Shown: piece after piece, positions 8,530-11,894 of the stretch
How the letters are laid out: the number at the start of each line of letters is the position of its first letter
How positions within the stretch are numbered: position 1 is the stretch's first letter
Origin: Robiginitomaculum sp.
GTDB lineage: Bacteria; Pseudomonadota; Alphaproteobacteria; Caulobacterales; Maricaulaceae
Length of the DNA stretch: 11,894 nt
Direction of reading: 5' to 3'
Assembly: GCA_026993275.1 (NCBI GenBank)
Contig: JALWUB010000440.1
Coordinates: 1 to 11,894, forward strand
Notes under the pieces: model-generated
The model's database searches: none
The model's input: only the letters and a program-made list of their open reading frames with translations
What the model was told of the DNA's origin: nothing
Made by a program: the position numbers and the translations under genes

Positions 8530-8835
8530 ATGAGTGATACGACATTGACGCGCATGGATATTGCCAACGCCATCGTCCGCGAAGTGGGCTTGTCGCGGCA
8601 GGACTCGGCAGGGTTTGTGGACACGATTCTGGACAAGATGGCTGATGCCCTGGTGGCGGGCGAGAGCGTCAAGCTGTCCTCCTTTGGCGCCTTTCATGTG
8701 CGCGACAAGAACGAGCGCATCGGCCGCAATCCCAAAACCGGCCAGGAGGTGCCGATCTCGGCCCGCCGGGTTGTCGTGTTCAAGGCGTCCCAGGTTCTCA
8801 AGGACCGGGTGAACGCCAAAAACGAAGCGTCATAG
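8530..8835 (+). CDS. ihfA: Integration host factor subunit alpha
   Basis: DNA-bending nucleoid protein that pairs with IhfB to make sharp turns at specific sites, assisting sigma-54 promoters, recombination and replication. The product has 101 residues. It shows the HU/IHF fold throughout: N-terminal helices ([17 protein letters not shown]), the [15 protein letters not shown] strand and turn (47-60), then the DNA-binding arm with GRNPKTG (65-71), whose proline is the intercalating residue, and [10 protein letters not shown] (78-87). The ATG at 8530 follows a purine-rich ribosome site (8509-8521); the in-frame ATG at 8554 would remove normal N-terminal residues. Assignment to alpha rather than beta or HU rests on its position between fabH and a merR gene, the usual alphaproteobacterial arrangement, and on its sequence style. 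Its stop codon TAG forms part of the ribosome site for the next gene. Confidence 0.94.
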   Translation: MSDTTLTRMDIANAIVREVGLSRQDSAGFVDTILDKMADALVAGESVKLSSFGAFHVRDKNERIGRNPKTGQEVPISARRVVVFKASQVLKDRVNAKNEAS

Positions 8836-8838
8836 GAG
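8834..8838 (+). promoter_or_regulatory. Ribosome binding site supporting a CTG start for merR
   Basis: AGGAG (8834-8838) overlaps the ihfA stop codon TAG (8833-8835) and lies six bases before CTG (8845-8847), an ideal spacing. No ATG, GTG or TTG stands at a workable distance from it. Confidence 0.65.
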
Positions 8839-8844
8839 CACAAG

Positions 8845-9279
8845 CTGGTCAACAAGGGCCCAAACGCATATCGCAGCATCAGTGAAGCCGCGCAGGAAGT
8901 GGGCGTGCCTGCGCATGTGCTGCGCTTTTGGGAAAGCCGCTTTTCGCAGGTGCGGCCAATGAAAAAGGGCGGCGGGCGGCGCTATTACCGGCCCGAGGAC
9001 ATTGCCCTGCTGCGGGGCATCCGCGCCCGGCTTTATGATGACGGGCTGTCGATCAAGGACGTGCAGGCGCAAATCCGCACGCAAGGCGTGGCCAGCATCG
9101 CCGTTGCGCCGCCGGGGGGGCAGGCCAGAGCCAGGCCCCGCAGCGCCCCGCCACCTGCTGAACCCGTTGAAGACAGCGATGCGGTGCTGGCGCAGCAGGA
9201 TGATACCCGCGAGCGGCTGGGCAGTGCACTGGAGTCCTTGCTCGCGGCCCGGGAAAAGCTGAACAAGGCATTGCAATAA
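8845..9279 (+). CDS. MerR-family transcriptional regulator, probable CTG start
   Basis: Predicted dimeric DNA-binding regulator; ligand and targets unknown. From CTG 8845 it has 144 residues. The N-terminus then reads (M)VNKGPNAYRSISEAA, which matches the usual start of MerR proteins found next to ihfA in Alphaproteobacteria. The helix-turn-helix spans about residues 10-30 (YRSISEAAQEVGVPAHVLRF), followed by FWESRF and the wing GGGRRYYRPEDI (42-53), then a helix with DDGLSIKDVQ (65-74). Starting at the GTG at 8899 would delete the first half of the helix-turn-helix and is therefore unlikely. It lies in the same frame as ihfA, with only the ihfA TAG between them. The C-terminal part has a proline/alanine-rich linker (about 88-108) and a helical tail (about 112-144) likely to dimerise. 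The protein lacks the metal-binding cysteines of MerR or CueR. Confidence 0.88.
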   Translation: MVNKGPNAYRSISEAAQEVGVPAHVLRFWESRFSQVRPMKKGGGRRYYRPEDIALLRGIRARLYDDGLSIKDVQAQIRTQGVASIAVAPPGGQARARPRSAPPPAEPVEDSDAVLAQQDDTRERLGSALESLLAAREKLNKALQ

Positions 9280-9291
9280 CAGGCCCGGGCA

Positions 9292-9320
9292 TTGCGCCGC
9301 GCCGGGGCGCATTCTATAAG
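9292..9320 (+). promoter_or_regulatory. Promoter for tRNA-Pro
   Basis: TTGCGC (9292-9297) and TATAAG (9315-9320) are separated by exactly 17 bases. The start would be near 9327, about 19 bases before the tRNA, followed by a GC-rich discriminator typical of stable-RNA promoters. The -10 sits inside a 7-bp inverted repeat. Confidence 0.6.
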
Positions 9321-9327
9321 ATGCGCC
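9306..9327. repeat. Inverted repeat centred on the tRNA-Pro -10 element
   Basis: GGCGCAT (9306-9312) and ATGCGCC (9321-9327) are exact reverse complements with eight bases between them, which include the -10 TATAAG. A third related half-site, TGCGCC (9293-9298), overlaps the -35 and can alternatively pair with GGCGCA (9306-9311). It could be an operator, or the hairpin 9293-9311 could be the end of the merR transcript. Confidence 0.5.
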
Positions 9328-9345
9328 TTCCGCAATGCGGGGTGT

Positions 9346-9423
9346 CGGAGCGTGGCGCAGTCCGGTTAGCGCACCGGTCTGGGGGACCGGGGGTCGTAGG
9401 TTCAAATCCTATCGCTCCGACCA
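9346..9423 (+). tRNA. tRNA-Pro (anticodon GGG)
   Basis: A complete 78-base cloverleaf: acceptor CGGAGCG/CGCTCCG; D-arm GCGC/GCGC; anticodon stem CCGGT/ACCGG with loop CTGGGGG, giving anticodon GGG (decodes CCC and CCU); variable loop GGGTC; T-arm GTAGG/CCTAT with loop TTCAAAT; discriminator A and encoded CCA. It follows merR, a position seen in other alphaproteobacteria. Only 13 bases separate it from the convergent PII-like gene. Confidence 0.97.
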
Positions 9424-9436
9424 TTCCGCCCCGTCT

Positions 9437-9754
9437 TTAGCCGTCAAGGCGTTTTTTGGTCCTGATATTATAAAATCGCGACAGTGGGTTGACGGTGATG
9501 ATGCCGTCACCTTCCAGGTCGCCATGCGCCGCGTCCATGATGGCCTCGACAATCCGGCTGGTCTGGTCCTGTGGCACGATAACCCGCACGCAGGTGTATT
9601 GCTGCATCCAGCCGCGCCGGAAAAAATTCTTGCGCTTGCCATATCCCCTGATCTGGAAAATGCTGATACCGGGCACATTGGCCTCCTGCAGCGCCCGGCG
9701 CACGGCCTTGACGGCCAGGACATCAATCGTTGCGGTGATTTCGTCATATTTCAT
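9437..9754 (-). CDS. PII-like signalling protein with shortened T-loop
   Basis: Predicted cytosolic trimer of the PII (GlnB/GlnK) superfamily, which binds adenine nucleotides between subunits and controls partner proteins through the T-loop. It has 105 residues, against about 112 in GlnB. The PII core is recognisable: the first beta strand (EITATIDVL), the GYGKRK turn before the T-loop (37-42), GDGIITVNPL (82-91, the nucleotide-binding loop) and NIRTKK (96-101). The T-loop region is about six residues shorter than in GlnB, and the uridylylation tyrosine of YRGAEY is not preserved (FFRRGWMQQY here), so GlnD control is unlikely. GGGAG on the - strand, seven bases before the ATG, is a good ribosome site. 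It is the last gene of the porin-cytochrome-Rieske cluster, 39 bases after the Rieske gene. It is not next to amtB or glnA, so a role in nitrogen control is not indicated; regulation of the redox or transport partners is my inference. Confidence 0.85.
   Translation of the reverse strand: MKYDEITATIDVLAVKAVRRALQEANVPGISIFQIRGYGKRKNFFRRGWMQQYTCVRVIVPQDQTSRIVEAIMDAAHGDLEGDGIITVNPLSRFYNIRTKKRLDG
9440..9457 (+). terminator. Weak candidate terminator for tRNA-Pro
   Basis: A three-pair stem GCC/GGC (9440-9450) is followed by G and six T residues. It lies 16 bases after the tRNA, inside the 3' end of the convergent PII-like gene. The stem is too short for confidence; the T-run is the main support. 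Confidence 0.2.
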
Positions 9755-9793
9755 TAGGCGTCTCCCGGAATGTCATGCGGTAAAAGGCGCGCG

Positions 9794-10327
9794 TCAGCCA
9801 ATGGTGACCAGGCCATTGCTGCGAAAGGCATAGGGCGGCAGATCGAGGTTGCGCGGGGCCGGGCCGCGGCGGACCCGCCCCGCCGTGTCGTAAATGGAGC
9901 CGTGGCAGGGGCAGAACCAGCCATGCCACGGGCCGCGATTCTGGGGGTTGCGCTGACCCAGGGGCACACAGCCCAGATGGGTGCAAATGCCAATGACAAT
10001 CAGCCACTCCTTGCGCTGCACCCGTTCATCGTCTGTGGCCGGGTCGATCAGCCCGGGGTCATGGTCATCTGCCTCTGCTTCGGCGATTTCCTTCGCCGTG
10101 CGGCGGCAGATGAACACCGGTTTGCCATTCCACTTCACCGTGATGCGCTGGCCGATATCCATGCCATCCAGGTCCACCTCGATCTTGCTCATGGCGAGAA
10201 CGTCAGCGGACGGATTCATCTGGTCAATCAGTGGCCAGGCGGCAAAAGCGGCCCCGGTTGCCGCCACCGTGCCGGTGGCGATCAGCAGGAAATCCCGCCG
10301 CCCGGGGCCAGCTTCAGGTCCGGGCAT
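9794..10327 (-). CDS. Rieske iron-sulfur protein, bc1 type
   Basis: A 177-residue Rieske protein carrying a [2Fe-2S] cluster ligated by two Cys and two His; in bc1 complexes it passes electrons from quinol to cytochrome c at the periplasmic face. A twin-arginine signal is present ([11 protein letters not shown], residues 9-19) followed by the hydrophobic anchor (about 14-32). The cluster motifs are CTHLGC (115-120) and CPCHGS (139-144), and the 'proline loop' region [12 protein letters not shown] (155-166) is conserved. [15 protein letters not shown] (31-45) is the usual hinge segment. This is close to PetA of the ubiquinol-cytochrome c reductase, but no cytochrome b or c1 gene follows; a PII-like gene does. 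The start ATG overlaps the stop of the upstream cytochrome by one base (TAATG), indicating coupling. It may be the petA of a dispersed bc1 complex or a second Rieske dedicated to this cluster; I therefore give no symbol. Confidence 0.95.
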   Translation of the reverse strand: MPGPEAGPGRRDFLLIATGTVAATGAAFAAWPLIDQMNPSADVLAMSKIEVDLDGMDIGQRITVKWNGKPVFICRRTAKEIAEAEADDHDPGLIDPATDDERVQRKEWLIVIGICTHLGCVPLGQRNPQNRGPWHGWFCPCHGSIYDTAGRVRRGPAPRNLDLPPYAFRSNGLVTIG

Positions 10328-10695
10328 TACTTTTGGTGGCCAAACTGCGCGCGCAGATAGGCCAGCACGTTGCGAATGTCCGCATCCGTCAGCTCCGGAT
10401 TGCCGCCCTTGGCCGGCATGGGCATGGCGGCGCCAGGGCTTTCAAAGCCTTCGGTAATGTGCTGGATCAACACCGAATCGTCTTGCGATAATGGCCCCGA
10501 GGCCTTGGTGAAGTCCGGCGTGCCGGGGATCTCGCCCTTGCCATTCTGGCCATGGCAGAACACACAGGTGCCGTCATAAACGGCCTTGCCCTTGGCGGCG
10601 TCACCGGTTTCGGCGGCCATGGCCCCCTGGGCCAGCAGGGCCGCGCCTGCGGCCAGCAAGACAAGGCGCGGGCCGTATTGAAAGACTGTTTTCAT
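10327..10695 (-). CDS. Small periplasmic monoheme cytochrome c
   Basis: A 122-residue class I c-type cytochrome that would shuttle electrons in the periplasm. A Sec signal peptide ends near AMA|AE (residue 27). The single haem site is CVFCH (44-48), in [19 protein letters not shown], and the likely distal ligand is Met91 or Met93 in MPMPAKGG, followed by the typical C-terminal helix [15 protein letters not shown] (101-115). AAGGAG on the - strand, seven to eight bases before the ATG, is a good ribosome site. The gene lies 20 bases after the previous cytochrome and overlaps the Rieske start by one base, so the three are almost certainly co-translated. Its natural partners are the Rieske protein or a terminal oxidase; the donor cannot be told from sequence. 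Confidence 0.93.
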   Translation of the reverse strand: MKTVFQYGPRLVLLAAGAALLAQGAMAAETGDAAKGKAVYDGTCVFCHGQNGKGEIPGTPDFTKASGPLSQDDSVLIQHITEGFESPGAAMPMPAKGGNPELTDADIRNVLAYLRAQFGHQK

Positions 10696-10715
10696 GAGAA
10701 TCTCCTTGGGGTGGG

Positions 10716-11021
10716 TTATTTGTTGTTGCTGGCCTTGAGGAATGCCTTGATATCGCGTTCGTCAAAGCCGGTGAGATTGGCCCGCACCCGCATGTGCGCC
10801 ACCGAAACATCCCATTCCTCGTCGGTCAGTTCCTTGGGCGAGCGCAAATTGTGACAGCGGCCGCAATTGTTTTTCCAGGCCTTGGCGCCACGGACCACCT
10901 GCATGGGGTCGGGTGTCTTGGCCTTGGCGTCCGGACCGGCCAGGGCGGGCGCTGCGGTGAGCAGCAGGGCCGCGGCCAGGGCCGTTCCAATCCAGATCGG
11001 GGCTGGGGTATGACGTGTCAT
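10716..11021 (-). CDS. Small monoheme cytochrome c (CGRCH type)
   Basis: A 101-residue exported cytochrome c. The signal peptide ends near ALA|GP (residue 28). The haem site is CGRCH (53-57) in AWKNNCGRCHNLRSP, and the probable distal ligand is Met77 in HMRVRANLTG, followed by a short helix (FDERDIKAFLKA). This compact layout, with EWxxxxxHMRxRAxLT after the haem, differs from the second cytochrome of the cluster, so the two are not recent duplicates. AAAGGA on the - strand, eight bases before the ATG, is the ribosome site. It begins 22 bases after the porin stop, which suits one operon with the outer-membrane protein. It may carry electrons between the outer-membrane side and the second cytochrome; this is inference. 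Confidence 0.92.
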   Translation of the reverse strand: MTRHTPAPIWIGTALAAALLLTAAPALAGPDAKAKTPDPMQVVRGAKAWKNNCGRCHNLRSPKELTDEEWDVSVAHMRVRANLTGFDERDIKAFLKASNNK

Positions 11022-11043
11022 TGGTCTGATCCTTTCATTTCAC

Positions 11044-11894
11044 TCAGAAGCCGTAGGCAATCTGGAATTGGTAGAGGGTTTCACTGTCCACGCCGGGCAC
11101 CTTGAAATCACGCCATTCAACGCCGGTCTTGGTGACCACGGTCGGGGCAAGCCAGTAGTTCAGGCCGATGTTGAAGCGATCCTGGGCGTTTTCCTCTTCC
11201 AGTTCGTCATGGCCGGAAATGCGAAATTCGCCATAACGCAGCACCGGCTCCAGATTGTGCAGGAAGGCCGAATCGCCGACCCCGGAGAGGCGGTAGGACA
11301 CTTGTCCATACCAGGCTTTCATGCCCAGGCGGGGCAGGAAGGTGCCGGCAGGGTCTTCCGCTGTCGGGGTGAAGAAGGCGGCGCGGTGCGCGTCCAGATA
11401 TTCAAAGCGCACATCAAACGGCCCCCTGGTGTAGGCCGCATCGGCGCCCCACAGGGTAAAACGGGCGGTCTCGGGAAGGCCGCCGGACGGCAGGGCTGCG
11501 GCAAGGGTGACGGGTGCGTCTTCATGGCCTGCCGGTTCCTGATAGCCGCTGACCTTGGCAGTCAGGAAGGAGCCGCCAAACTCGATCCAGGGCACTGGCA
11601 AAAAGCCCAGCCGTCCGCCAACGGACTTGTTCTTGTTGTCGTCGCTGCCGGAAGCCTCCAGCTTGACACCGCCTTCAAAGGTGGTTTGCGGGCCATTGCC
11701 CACAGCCAGCGCATAGGTGAAACGGGACTGGCCGGCTGGCAGGGCGCCGCGCAATTGCACGCCGGTGTCGCCGCCTGGCTGCACCCCGTCATGACCAAAA
11801 CCGGCCGGCATGCTGATGGACTTGTTGATCCAGCTTGGGTGCAGGCGTTCCTTGAACTGGCCAATGGGGCTGATGTACTTGCCAACCACCAGGG
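11044..11894 (-). CDS. Outer-membrane beta-barrel porin, 5'-partial
   Basis: The 3' part of an outer-membrane porin; about 283 residues are visible and the frame runs off the right edge. The GTG at 11889 is internal (LVVGKY is continuous across it). The sequence alternates short amphipathic strands rich in aromatic and glycine residues with polar loops (WIEFGGSFLTAKVSGY, ARFTLWGADAAYT, PFDVRFEYLDAH, KAWYGQVSYRLSGV, NIGLNYWLAPTVV). It ends in YQFQIAYGF, with the terminal Phe and Tyr at -3 that form the outer-membrane assembly signal. The segment VGKYISPIGQFKERLHPSWINK near the window edge resembles the phosphate-selective porin O/P-like superfamily; substrate is unknown. It heads the visible cluster of two cytochromes, Rieske and PII-like genes. 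Whether the missing N-terminus carries a haem site, as in fused cytochrome-porins, cannot be seen. Confidence 0.85.
   Translation of the reverse strand, partial: LVVGKYISPIGQFKERLHPSWINKSISMPAGFGHDGVQPGGDTGVQLRGALPAGQSRFTYALAVGNGPQTTFEGGVKLEASGSDDNKNKSVGGRLGFLPVPWIEFGGSFLTAKVSGYQEPAGHEDAPVTLAAALPSGGLPETARFTLWGADAAYTRGPFDVRFEYLDAHRAAFFTPTAEDPAGTFLPRLGMKAWYGQVSYRLSGVGDSAFLHNLEPVLRYGEFRISGHDELEEENAQDRFNIGLNYWLAPTVVTKTGVEWRDFKVPGVDSETLYQFQIAYGF

Noticed and set aside
8899..8901. GTG as the start of the MerR-family gene
   Set aside because: It removes the first part of the helix-turn-helix and lacks a ribosome site at proper distance.
9335..9757. 140-residue + strand protein through tRNA-Pro
   Set aside because: The GGRRFKSYRSDH stretch is a known tRNA translation artefact, and the rest is antisense to the PII-like gene.
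1..11894. CRISPR array or insertion sequence
   Set aside because: No regularly spaced repeats and no transposase-like frame were seen anywhere in the window.

Overview
The window reads as chromosomal DNA of a GC-rich alphaproteobacterium. The gene order plsX-fabH-ihfA-merR-tRNA-Pro is typical of that class, the first gene is a long alphaproteobacterial-type B12-dependent ribonucleotide reductase, and the Rieske protein is of the mitochondrial/alphaproteobacterial bc1 type. This assignment is an inference from gene content; there is no rRNA in the window.

Layout, left to right. (1) 1-3561: nrdJ on the + strand, cut at its 5' end by the window edge. (2) 3621-4115: a small exported pentapeptide-repeat protein. 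(3) 4116-6355: an AT-richer, irregular segment. It holds about 465 bases with no visible gene, a tRNA-Arg(ACG) on the - strand, a lipoprotein of unknown function with a gluzincin-like HExxH...E signature (4876-5955), and a 400-base gap with a 12-bp perfect inverted repeat. Parts of the lipoprotein gene fall to about 33% GC by hand count, against about 65% in plsX, which suggests acquired DNA. (4) 6356-9279: a tight + strand cluster of plsX and fabH (fatty acid and phospholipid synthesis), ihfA (nucleoid protein) and a MerR-family regulator that appears to start at CTG. (5) 9346-9423: tRNA-Pro(GGG) with a good promoter. (6) 9437-11894: a - strand cluster transcribed from the right edge inward: outer-membrane porin (5' end outside the window), two small monoheme cytochromes c, a Tat-exported Rieske protein and a PII-like signalling protein.

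The last cluster is the most interesting part. It joins an outer-membrane barrel, two periplasmic c-type cytochromes and a bc1-type Rieske protein, with no cytochrome b next to the Rieske gene, and ends in a PII homologue with a shortened T-loop. The two cytochrome genes and the Rieske gene are packed within 0-20 bases of one another, and porin and PII lie within 22 and 39 bases, so they are probably co-transcribed. I infer an envelope electron-transfer module with a cytosolic nucleotide-sensing partner. The substrate cannot be read from the sequence.

Functions elsewhere are ordinary: nrdJ supplies deoxynucleotides without needing oxygen; PlsX and FabH feed membrane lipid synthesis; IhfA and MerR are DNA-binding proteins.
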